Shown: in pieces, positions 1-5,253 of the stretch
Position numbering within the stretch: position 1 is the stretch's first letter
How the letters are laid out: each line of letters opens with the position of its first letter
Source of the DNA: an uncultured Clostridia bacterium
GTDB taxonomy: Bacteria > Bacillota > Clostridia > Oscillospirales > CAG-272
Length of the DNA stretch: 5,760 bases
Assembly (NCBI GenBank): GCA_937884385.1
Contig: CALGCW010000032.1
Span: forward strand, 1-5,760
Reading direction: 5' to 3'
Notes under the pieces: model-generated
Database searches by the model: none
What the model was told of the DNA's origin: nothing
The model's input: only the letters and a program-made list of their open reading frames with translations
Made by a program: the position numbers and the translations under genes

Positions 1-634
1 CTGCCACCATTCCACCAACCATGCCAAAGGTTTTAAACAAATCGGCAAACAAAGGATCTGCTACAAATAAAAAATATACGATAAACGGTGTCAGAACAAG
101 TAACGTCCCTAAATATAATTTTTTTAAGTCTTTCACTTTTTCAAAGAGATAGTTGCCTAAAATGGCAATACCTACCCCAAGTGCTATGCCAACAATTACG
201 TCGCTAGGGTAATGCGCGCCAAGATATAATCGTGAAAAAGCTACCAACCCAACCAATACGGCTACTAAAATAGTAAGCCAGGTCTTCTTGAATTTTACCG
301 CAAAAAAGCTGCTCCACGTTGCAAACCCCTGCGTATGACCGCTAGGGAAAGCGTAGCCCGTTGCCGTATCTAATCGAACACAACTGACACCCTTGGTAAA
401 CGGGCGAGGAACTTTTGCAAAATTTTTAATGATGCCATTTACGCTAAGTGAAGTAGCCGTTACAAAAAAAACCTGTTGCGCCAATTTCTTATCGACAGCA
501 AACCATAATGCTACCACTAATAAAATAATCAGCGTTTCTTCTCCAAACAACGTAATGACTTCAAAAACTGCATTAAGAAAGTTTGTTCTCAAACCTTCTA
601 ACCATTTTAAAAATTCCAATTCAAAAGCAAACAT
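1..634 (-). CDS. PAP2-family membrane phosphatase, 3' end cut by window edge
   Basis: This is a membrane-bound phosphatase of the PAP2 (type 2 phosphatidic acid phosphatase) superfamily, which removes phosphate from lipid phosphates or pyrophosphates at the membrane. The 211 visible residues contain all three signature blocks: K70 with R77-P78 (motif 1), P97-S-G-H100 (motif 2), and S134-R135 followed by H141 and D145 (motif 3). H141 would be the nucleophile and H100 the general acid by family analogy. Hydrophobic stretches lie near residues 23-46, 52-68, 118-134, 146-161 and 173-191. The ATG at 634 has AGGAG at 641-645, six bases upstream. The last complete codon begins at base 4, and the C-terminus lies outside the window. 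It starts 29 bases after the acetyltransferase stop, so the two are probably cotranscribed. The substrate cannot be read from the sequence; undecaprenyl pyrophosphate or phosphatidate are possibilities. Confidence 0.93.
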   Translation of the reverse strand, partial: MFAFELEFLKWLEGLRTNFLNAVFEVITLFGEETLIILLVVALWFAVDKKLAQQVFFVTATSLSVNGIIKNFAKVPRPFTKGVSCVRLDTATGYAFPSGHTQGFATWSSFFAVKFKKTWLTILVAVLVGLVAFSRLYLGAHYPSDVIVGIALGVGIAILGNYLFEKVKDLKKLYLGTLLVLTPFIVYFLFVADPLFADLFKTFGMVGGMVA

Positions 635-663
635 AATTTTCTCCTGTACTATTGCTAAAATCC

Positions 664-1335
664 TTACTCGTTTGTTGGATTCGGTTTTCTTACCATTGCA
701 TAATGCATAACGTCTGTTTTAGGAACGAATTCTTCTCTTTTAAGTTCAAATCCGTAATGCTTATATAAACCTACGTTGCTTTCTTTATTAGTTTCTAAAT
801 AAGCAACCATTTTTTCATCATCTAAAAATTTGAGCATAGGTTTCATTAACTTACTTGCAATGCCTTTTCCTTGAGCTTCTTTTTTAACGGAAAGATTGAA
901 TAAATACCAATCGTAATTATCGGTAAACTCTTTTTTCAAATTCATAGCGTAATTTTCGTAATTTAAAAGCCTACCTACTAAACCAAAGCCCGAATGAAAG
1001 AATAATTCAAGCCCACCACTCAATAAAAAAGGCATAGTTTTATTGCCCGTAAAACCAAAAGGTAGCCAAGCGGCAAAACCATTCATTTCGGGGCTATCGG
1101 CGTAAATAATGGCATCTTCCGTCATTGTTTTTAATGAAATTTGCATAAGAAGTTTAGACGCCTTTTTATCGTATTTACCCTTTGTGAAATAATTGTGTAA
1201 AGGGTAATCTTTATATGCGTCTGCTGCAACTTCAGCCAAATGGTCTAAATCCTTTTTTTGAGCGATATATAGCCCTGCTTTTTCTATAATTTTTTTAGCA
1301 AGGGGTATTTCAATTTTTCTAACTAATTTGTCCAT
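664..1335 (-). CDS. GNAT-family N-acetyltransferase
   Basis: A 223-residue protein of the Gcn5-related N-acetyltransferase fold, which transfers an acetyl group from acetyl-CoA to an amine; the substrate is unknown. Acetyl-CoA binding motif A lies at about residues 143-172, with the Q155-G-K-G158-I-A160 loop matching the Q/R-x-x-G-x-G/A signature. Motif B follows at about 178-196, with the typical N187-x-x-L-Y-x-x-Y-G-F run. The N-terminal 140 residues are longer than in minimal GNATs and contain a hydrophobic stretch near 100-122; this layout resembles GNAT proteins that act on small molecules, but the resemblance is weak. The ATG at 1335 has AGGTGA at 1339-1344, three bases upstream. The gene lies between a 23-codon ORF upstream (33-base gap) and the PAP2 phosphatase downstream (29-base gap), which suggests one transcript. 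Confidence 0.92.
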   Translation of the reverse strand: MDKLVRKIEIPLAKKIIEKAGLYIAQKKDLDHLAEVAADAYKDYPLHNYFTKGKYDKKASKLLMQISLKTMTEDAIIYADSPEMNGFAAWLPFGFTGNKTMPFLLSGGLELFFHSGFGLVGRLLNYENYAMNLKKEFTDNYDWYLFNLSVKKEAQGKGIASKLMKPMLKFLDDEKMVAYLETNKESNVGLYKHYGFELKREEFVPKTDVMHYAMVRKPNPTNE

Positions 1336-1368
1336 AATTCACCTATAAAAATTTTTTGCGTTTTGCAT

Positions 1369-1440
1369 TTAATTGTATTCCACAACGATATTAACCACGC
1401 AATTACCGAATTGACTGTCAAATTCCTCTTGCATAAACAT
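1369..1440 (-). CDS. Small ORF, 23 residues, first gene of the GNAT-PAP2 unit
   Basis: A short frame of 23 codons plus TAA, beginning MFMQEEFDSQ and ending VVEYN. It is supported mainly by its initiation site: TAAGGAGT lies at 1448-1455, with AGGAG eight bases before the ATG at 1440, stronger than the site of the acetyltransferase that follows. The predicted peptide is acidic at the N-terminus, has one cysteine (C14) and a short hydrophobic VVNIVV run, and has no membrane segment or signal peptide. I recognise no family. It could be a real small protein, or a leader peptide whose translation affects the downstream gene 33 bases away. No attenuator-like hairpin is visible between it and the GNAT start. 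Confidence 0.45.
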   Translation of the reverse strand: MFMQEEFDSQFGNCVVNIVVEYN

Positions 1441-1474
1441 TATGGTTACTCCTTATTAACTTAAGAACTATATG

Positions 1475-1512
1475 GTTATATTAACAAATGCAGAGTTACA
1501 AAAGTGTTACAA
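1475..1512 (-). promoter_or_regulatory. Candidate promoter and direct-repeat operator of the sORF-GNAT-PAP2 unit
   Basis: Read on the minus strand, two exact TTGTAAC heptamers lie at 1506-1512 and 1495-1501. They are separated by four bases, giving an 11-bp period on one face of the helix. Eleven bases downstream is TAATAT (1478-1483), preceded by TGT as in an extended -10; TATAAC (1475-1480) overlaps it. No good -35 hexamer sits 16-18 bases upstream of TAATAT, as is common at activator-dependent promoters. This arrangement lies directly after the terminator of the response regulator gene. That the repeats bind a protein is inference. Confidence 0.4.
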
Positions 1513-1513
1513 T

Positions 1514-1546
1514 AAAAAAAGAACGGCTATAAAAAACCGTTCTTTT
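1514..1546 (-). terminator. Rho-independent terminator of the two-component operon
   Basis: A perfect 10-bp stem (1537-1546 with 1517-1526) encloses a 10-base loop. On the minus strand it is followed by seven T residues (1514-1520, overlapping the stem base). It begins 17 bases after the response regulator stop codon. In the plus direction the trailing T run is only four bases, so the signal is mainly for the minus strand. Confidence 0.85.
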
Positions 1547-1563
1547 AATATACTGCTGTTATC

Positions 1564-2337
1564 CTATTTAAATTGTAGATAAGCACAAGTTTCGTCTGCC
1601 CAACTAAATTGTGTCATATACTCACCCAAAAACTCTGGTTTGCCCGTTTCTAAATAACTAAAATAATCACATTTAATTAAACTTGTATCAACGCGATAAA
1701 ACGGAGTCTCGTGGCATAAAACCGCTTCCGCTCCCACCGATTTTAAAGTGTTTTTTAAATCCATAAAAAGTTGGCGTAAATAAGAAGAATTCTTTACATC
1801 GTCAGTATCGTCTGGAAATAAAACTGGGCAAATTTGTTTTATCGTAATCCCTGCACCATTTCTGTCAACTAAAAAGGCAAATAATTCTTTTGTTCTTGAA
1901 CGCTTAAAAGATAACACCTCTCCTTTAACGTAAACTTCAAAATTGCCAAAGCATTTGACTTCTAATAATTTTTCTTTTTTTCTAACACCTTTAATGTTAT
2001 CAATTTCGTTTTGTACGTCTTCTGCGGAAATTGGTTTCATTAAATAACCCGATGCGTGAAGCTTAAAAGCTGGTATAGCGTATTCTTCATACCCCGTACA
2101 AAACACAATTTTACTGTTTGGGCGAAGCTTAATAATCTTTTCGGCAAGAGCAATTCCACCCATACCACGCATATTTATATCCAAAAAAGCAACGTCGATA
2201 GGGTTTTCTTTTACGTAGTCAAGCGCTTTTTCACAGTTTGAAAATTTTACAACTTCTTTAATGTCGGGCGATGCGCTAATAGCCCTAACAAGCGCACGAA
2301 GCATCAATTCTTCATCGTCAACTGCTATTGCTATCAT
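1564..2337 (-). CDS. Response regulator with receiver and SARP-like winged-helix domains
   Basis: A 257-residue transcriptional regulator of a two-component system. Residues 1-118 form a receiver domain: acidic pair D7-D8, phosphoacceptor D53 in the FLDINM context, T81 in FCTGY and K101 in LMKP. Residues about 125-205 resemble the OmpR/SARP-type winged helix of the SAPR class (receiver, winged helix, BTAD), with the recognisable LEVKCFGNFEVYVKGE beta entry and the KRSRTKELFAFLVDR helix. Full members of that class carry a bacterial transcriptional activation domain of well over 100 residues. Here only its start seems present (the FLGEY..FSWA portion near 236-247), and the protein stops at 257. 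The start overlaps the kinase stop in an ATGA, with AAGGGGGA seven bases upstream inside the kinase gene, so translation is probably coupled. It would be phosphorylated by that kinase. A terminator follows. Confidence 0.93.
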   Translation of the reverse strand: MIAIAVDDEELMLRALVRAISASPDIKEVVKFSNCEKALDYVKENPIDVAFLDINMRGMGGIALAEKIIKLRPNSKIVFCTGYEEYAIPAFKLHASGYLMKPISAEDVQNEIDNIKGVRKKEKLLEVKCFGNFEVYVKGEVLSFKRSRTKELFAFLVDRNGAGITIKQICPVLFPDDTDDVKNSSYLRQLFMDLKNTLKSVGAEAVLCHETPFYRVDTSLIKCDYFSYLETGKPEFLGEYMTQFSWADETCAYLQFK

Positions 2338-4190
2338 TTTCCGTCCCCCTTAGGAATAGTTATCAAAACTTTAGTGCCAACGCCTATTTTGCTTTCAATT
2401 TCTAAAGTTCCGTTTACCATTGCTTTTAATCTTCCACGAATATTTCTTATACCTACGTGTTTTCTTTCGTCAAGTAAAACGCTCGTGTCAAAACCAACGC
2501 CGTCATCTTCAATCGTAATGCAGTAGTTATCAGCCGTTTCATAAGATACTACCTTTATAGTGCCACCTTTTGCAAGTTTCATAAGTCCGTGCTTAATAGC
2601 GTTTTCTACGATTGGTTGAATGGTAAGCGCCGGAATAAGAAAATCGTTGGAATTCATTTCAAAAGAGAAAGTCATATCGGGGAAGCGCACGTTTTCAATA
2701 TTTATATAATGGTGAACGTGCTCCATTTCTTGCGACATAAGTATAGGTTTTGGGTTGTCAAGTTCGCCAAAGTTACCCCTTAAATATTTTGCAAAGTTAT
2801 GAACTAATTCGCCTGCTTTAGGTGGGTCTAATTCACAAAGTTGTTCAATGCTACCAAGCGTGTTATAAATAAAATGTGGGCGAATTTGACTCATCATTGT
2901 AGAAACACGACTTTCAGTAAGCTCTGCGTTTAACGCTAATTTTTCGTTTTCGAGTTCTTTAGTTTTTGCAATTGCGTTAATACTGTTAGGTATAATTCTA
3001 AGTAAAATAACTATTGCTACTATAAATAGAATCATAAATACATATTGACTCGTAATGCCACCTTGCCATAGACCTAATAGCGTAGCAAGTGCATCAACGC
3101 TAAACGCAACTAACGGTAAAAATGCACCTATGTATATCAATTTGTTTTTGCCTTTTACGTGAATCAACTCATTTATTGTACATACGATTAGTGCTACGTT
3201 AGCAACACTTTGTATTATCGACCAATAACGCCAAGTATCATAGAAGAACACTTTCGTTATCATAGGCAAAATAAAGAATATTGTGTTTACAATCCCTAAG
3301 ATAAGGCAGGTAACAACGCCTACTTTCTTTGTTTTTTTAAACGACGTTGTAATTAGCATAGATAAAAACAAGGTGTAAAGCATCATTGATATTCCAAGTA
3401 TTGAAGTGTTAAAGACTATCGATTCACTCCAAAAAGAAATACCAAAAGAACTATAAGTAAAGTATATGCCTGCAAATAAAATTACAAGCCCAAGTAACCA
3501 TATAAATTTACTGTTTTTTACGTGTATCAATGATGAAAACAACGCCGTTCCTAAGAACATAACGGATGCAATTATAATTGCAAGCCCTATGTTTCTTTGA
3601 GTTGCGCCACTATCTAACACGCCTTTTTCAAATTCAATTGGCGTCCAAAGCGTTACTTTTGATAACATCTCATCAATTGCGTTTTCGTTGCCATAGTTAT
3701 GTGGATTGTGAATTAAAATTTCTATTAAATGGTCTCTTTCGCTTGTTAAGTTATAAGCCTCCCAATTCACACCGCAAACGGAGTTTCCATAAATAGGATT
3801 TTCCATATCTAGCATAAAGGGTTCGCTACCAACTTCATAGAATGTTAAACTGATATGGTCTAAATAAAAGGCAATAGGTATTTCTTCTCTATAAACACCA
3901 ACGTATTCACCATTTGGCGCTAACATATGGAAGTTACCACGTAAAGTAACGTCGCCTTGCGTTGAAGAAATGTGCTCACCATCTACGATTTCTTGCCACT
4001 CGCCATCATCTATACGATATTGTCCCTCAAAATACACGCTAGCGGTATATGCAGGGATAGATTGATTGCTATTTGCGTTTCCGTGCCACAAAAGAAGTAT
4101 CGAAGATACGATAATAAAAACAATACCTATAATAGGCAAAATCAAACGAATTGATGGTTTTTTAAAAAATTCAATAATCTTATTAATCAT
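2334..4190 (-). CDS. Membrane sensor histidine kinase, LytS/YesM (His_kinase) type
   Basis: A 618-residue sensor kinase if started at the ATG at 4190. One membrane segment (about 14-35) leads to an extracytoplasmic domain of some 160 residues (about 36-198; VYFEGQYRIDDGEWQEI is its entry). Seven further membrane segments lie at about 200-222, 229-247, 258-280, 290-311, 323-345, 350-373 and 382-400, a layout like 7TMR-type sensors. A short coiled-coil-like linker precedes the His_kinase domain, with phosphoacceptor H439 in QIRPHFIYNTL. The ATPase domain shows N530 in VENAIKHG (N box), D562-D-G-V-G-F567 (G1) and a G-rich GVGTKVLI end. The frame is open to an ATG at 4325 (663 residues), but that ATG has no ribosome binding site, and a good promoter lies inside the extension. 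The ATG at 4190 has AGAGAG four bases upstream, itself weak. The stop overlaps the regulator start by four bases. The signal sensed is unknown. Confidence 0.93.
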   Translation of the reverse strand: MINKIIEFFKKPSIRLILPIIGIVFIIVSSILLLWHGNANSNQSIPAYTASVYFEGQYRIDDGEWQEIVDGEHISSTQGDVTLRGNFHMLAPNGEYVGVYREEIPIAFYLDHISLTFYEVGSEPFMLDMENPIYGNSVCGVNWEAYNLTSERDHLIEILIHNPHNYGNENAIDEMLSKVTLWTPIEFEKGVLDSGATQRNIGLAIIIASVMFLGTALFSSLIHVKNSKFIWLLGLVILFAGIYFTYSSFGISFWSESIVFNTSILGISMMLYTLFLSMLITTSFKKTKKVGVVTCLILGIVNTIFFILPMITKVFFYDTWRYWSIIQSVANVALIVCTINELIHVKGKNKLIYIGAFLPLVAFSVDALATLLGLWQGGITSQYVFMILFIVAIVILLRIIPNSINAIAKTKELENEKLALNAELTESRVSTMMSQIRPHFIYNTLGSIEQLCELDPPKAGELVHNFAKYLRGNFGELDNPKPILMSQEMEHVHHYINIENVRFPDMTFSFEMNSNDFLIPALTIQPIVENAIKHGLMKLAKGGTIKVVSYETADNYCITIEDDGVGFDTSVLLDERKHVGIRNIRGRLKAMVNGTLEIESKIGVGTKVLITIPKGDGK

Positions 4191-4249
4191 TTTTCTCTCT
4201 AACAAATTATAAAGTTTCGCCCTAACGACAATTAAAGGATTCCTATTAT

Positions 4250-4278
4250 ATTTTAGCATCAAAAGCTTTTTTTTGCAA
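4250..4278 (-). promoter_or_regulatory. Candidate promoter P2 of the kinase-regulator operon
   Basis: On the minus strand, TTGCAA (4273-4278) is separated by exactly 17 bases from TAAAAT (4250-4255), and TGC before the latter gives an extended -10. Transcription would start near 4243, leaving about 50 bases of leader before the ATG at 4190. It lies inside the kinase frame if that is read from 4325, so it favours the shorter protein. Confidence 0.55.
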
Positions 4279-4338
4279 TCGGTTTCGTATGCTCTTAAAA
4301 TCTTTTGTAGTGTATTGACCACCATTAAGTACTAACTT

Positions 4339-4372
4339 TTTATATAAATATTTTAACATATATTTATATAAA
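4339..4372. repeat. AT-only 13-bp inverted repeat over promoter P1
   Basis: Two perfect 13-bp arms (4339-4351 and 4360-4372), made only of A and T, flank an 8-base spacer. The repeat covers the -10 element and the -10/-35 spacer of candidate promoter P1, so it could be an operator. AT-only palindromes also arise readily by chance in DNA of this composition. Confidence 0.4.
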
Positions 4373-4378
4373 TTACAA
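4350..4378 (-). promoter_or_regulatory. Candidate promoter P1 upstream of the sensor kinase
   Basis: On the minus strand, TTGTAA (4373-4378), a 17-base spacer and TAAAAT (4350-4355) preceded by TGT form an extended -10 promoter. It has the same design as P2 and sits exactly 100 bp further upstream. Transcription would start near 4343, upstream of both possible kinase starts. Confidence 0.5.
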
Positions 4379-4411
4379 CTTAAATATCTTTTTTAAATGC
4401 TTTATAGAGAT

Positions 4412-4561
4412 TTAAGCAGAATAGTATATATTTTGTGAAAGTATACATTTACAATCTTTTATTTCAGTTTCAGTTTTACTTAAGTACTTAAACTTCCTAT
4501 TTTGATAATAATTAATTTCAGATGGACATACATTAAATCTATTCACTAATATTTGTTTCAT
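4412..4561 (-). CDS. Small ORF, 49 residues, directly after the HIT gene
   Basis: A frame of 49 codons plus TAA, starting MKQILVNRFNVCPSEINYYQ and ending NIYYSA. The ribosome binding site is strong: AAAAAGGAGA lies at 4568-4577, with AGGAG seven bases before the ATG at 4561. It overlaps the HIT stop codon region, so the ORF begins 14 bases after the HIT gene. The peptide is basic and rich in Lys, Asn, Tyr and Ile, has three cysteines (C12, C37, C39) and no membrane segment. I recognise no family; it is not the rpsU gene that often follows HIT genes in Firmicutes. Codon use is very AT-rich, like the kinase gene and unlike HIT. It may be a real small protein or the 5' remnant of a decayed gene. 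No clear terminator follows its stop. Confidence 0.45.
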   Translation of the reverse strand: MKQILVNRFNVCPSEINYYQNRKFKYLSKTETEIKDCKCILSQNIYYSA

Positions 4562-4575
4562 TTTAAATCTCCTTT

Positions 4576-4920
4576 TTATTCTTCAACCATCTTAAGACCG
4601 AGGAATTTTCCTCCGATAAGATGGAAATGAAGATGATGAACAGTCTGTCCGCCGTCATCACCGATGTTGGTGATGACACGGTAACCGTTGCCGAGGCTGA
4701 ATTCCTGAGCCAGCTGCTTTGCAACCAGCATGATTTCCGCAGTTACACCTACGGTGTCTTCTGTGATTTCAGCCAGGCTTTCAATGTGGAATTTAGGAAT
4801 AATAAGAATGTGTACGGGAGCCTGAGGATTGATGTCCTTGAAGGCATAGACCTTTTCGTCCTCGTATACCTTTGCCGAGGGGATCTCACCCGCGATTATC
4901 TTACAGAATAAGCATGACAT
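4576..4920 (-). CDS. HIT-family nucleotide-binding protein (HINT-like)
   Basis: A complete 114-residue histidine triad protein, the usual length for bacterial HINT-type purine nucleoside phosphoramidases, which cleave P-N bonds of AMP derivatives in the cytosol. The triad H96-L-H98-F-H100-L-I is intact, with H98 as the nucleophile by family analogy. C3 and C6 (CLFC), together with H45 and H96, match the zinc-binding positions of this subfamily. The N-terminal FCKIIAGEIPSAKVYED and the GYRVITNIGDDGGQTVHHLH regions are typical. The ATG at 4920 has GGAGG eight bases upstream. A TTG seven codons further upstream is in frame, but it precedes the ribosome binding site and is not needed. G+C is higher than in the genes to its left. 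It diverges from the truncated gene at 5048. In many Firmicutes HIT is followed by rpsU; here a 49-codon small ORF takes that place. Confidence 0.95.
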   Translation of the reverse strand: MSCLFCKIIAGEIPSAKVYEDEKVYAFKDINPQAPVHILIIPKFHIESLAEITEDTVGVTAEIMLVAKQLAQEFSLGNGYRVITNIGDDGGQTVHHLHFHLIGGKFLGLKMVEE

Positions 4921-4949
4921 ATTATTTTCCTCCAAATTCAATAAAATTC

Positions 4950-4978
4950 TTTACAAAGCCGCTTACATTTGTTATAAT
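4950..4978 (+). promoter_or_regulatory. Near-consensus promoter for the plus-strand gene at 5048
   Basis: TTTACA (4950-4955), a 17-base spacer and a perfect TATAAT (4973-4978) preceded by TGT give a strong extended -10 promoter. Transcription would begin near 4985, about 60 bases before the ATG at 5048. It lies in the 127-base gap shared with the divergent HIT gene, whose own promoter I could not place with confidence. Confidence 0.75.
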
Positions 4979-5047
4979 ATATATGGGCGGCGTCTGGTTT
5001 TATTTTAGCACAAACGCCAACGAATGTCAACGATTTCAGGAGCTCTT

Positions 5048-5197
5048 ATGCCAAAAAAACAGGATCTTTGGACGTATTTAAAAAAAACAGACAAAAAAAT
5101 AGTTATGTACGGCATGGGAAACGGTGCCGATAAGATCTTGGCAGCGTGCGAGCAAAAGGGCATTTGCGTGCAAGCCTTTTTAATGTGTAATGTGTGA
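5048..5197 (+). pseudogene. Truncated 5' end of a Clostridia-type gene, probable methyltransferase-family protein
   Basis: The ATG at 5048 has AGGAG at 5038-5042, five bases upstream, and a strong promoter. The protein starts MPKKQDLWTYLKKTDKKIVM and continues with the YGMGNGADKIL motif and a GICV segment. From memory, this resembles the N-terminus of proteins common in Clostridia, often annotated as FkbM or SAM-dependent methyltransferase family, in which YGMGNGADKI is followed by a further strand and a SDxFVRG motif over some 300 residues. Here that resemblance stops at about codon 44 (base 5180). The frame then runs through heptad-repeat DNA for five codons to a TGA at 5195-5197. The initiation signals are fully intact, so the truncation looks recent or artificial. 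The family name is tentative, the truncation is clear if the family is right. Confidence 0.65.
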
Positions 5198-5247
5198 TGT
5201 GTAGTGTGAAATGATTCATTCCTCATCTCACATTCCACATTTCACGC
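5183..5247. repeat. Heptad-repeat imperfect palindrome downstream of purM
   Basis: The left arm is four 7-base units of ATGTGNN type (5183-5210) plus ATG. The right arm is their inverted counterpart, with CAT repeated every seven bases (5217-5240 and the degenerate unit to 5247). The centre is at 5215. The TGTG/CACA core of each heptad largely pairs across the palindrome, while the two outer bases of each unit mismatch. As RNA from the minus strand it would form a long bulged hairpin six bases after the purM stop, without a T run. It may act as a 3'-end or REP-like element of the purM genome. Confidence 0.7.
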
Positions 5248-5253
5248 TTATCA

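Noticed and set aside
393..710. Open plus-strand frame over the PAP2 gene
   Set aside because: It lies antisense to a phosphatase with all catalytic motifs, and its translation shows no family features.
1338..1364. Nine-codon ATG frame just before the GNAT start
   Set aside because: It has no ribosome binding site of its own and ends within the GNAT ribosome binding site; nothing suggests it is translated.
4191..4325. 45-residue N-terminal extension of the sensor kinase
   Set aside because: The ATG at 4325 has no ribosome binding site and a good promoter lies inside the stretch. The ATG at 4190, just before the first membrane segment, is preferred, though the frame itself is open.
4480..4491. 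12-bp perfect palindrome TTAAGTACTTAA
   Set aside because: It lies within the 49-codon ORF. A partial copy at 4325-4335 exists, but short AT palindromes are expected here and no promoter is close by.
4621..4911. Plus-strand frame of 96 codons
   Set aside because: It is the antisense shadow of the HIT gene, whose triad is on the minus strand.
4921..4941. TTG start for HIT adding seven residues
   Set aside because: The GGAGG site lies between this TTG and the ATG at 4920, and the family begins at the ATG with a CxxC motif close behind.
5005..5238. Minus-strand frame of 77 codons ahead of HIT
   Set aside because: It runs antisense through the truncated gene and the heptad palindrome, and has no ribosome binding site or recognisable sequence.
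5206..5245. Perfect 8-bp inverted repeat GTGAAATG / CATTTCAC as a purM terminator
   Set aside because: No T run follows in the minus direction, and the pairing competes with the larger heptad palindrome centred at 5215.
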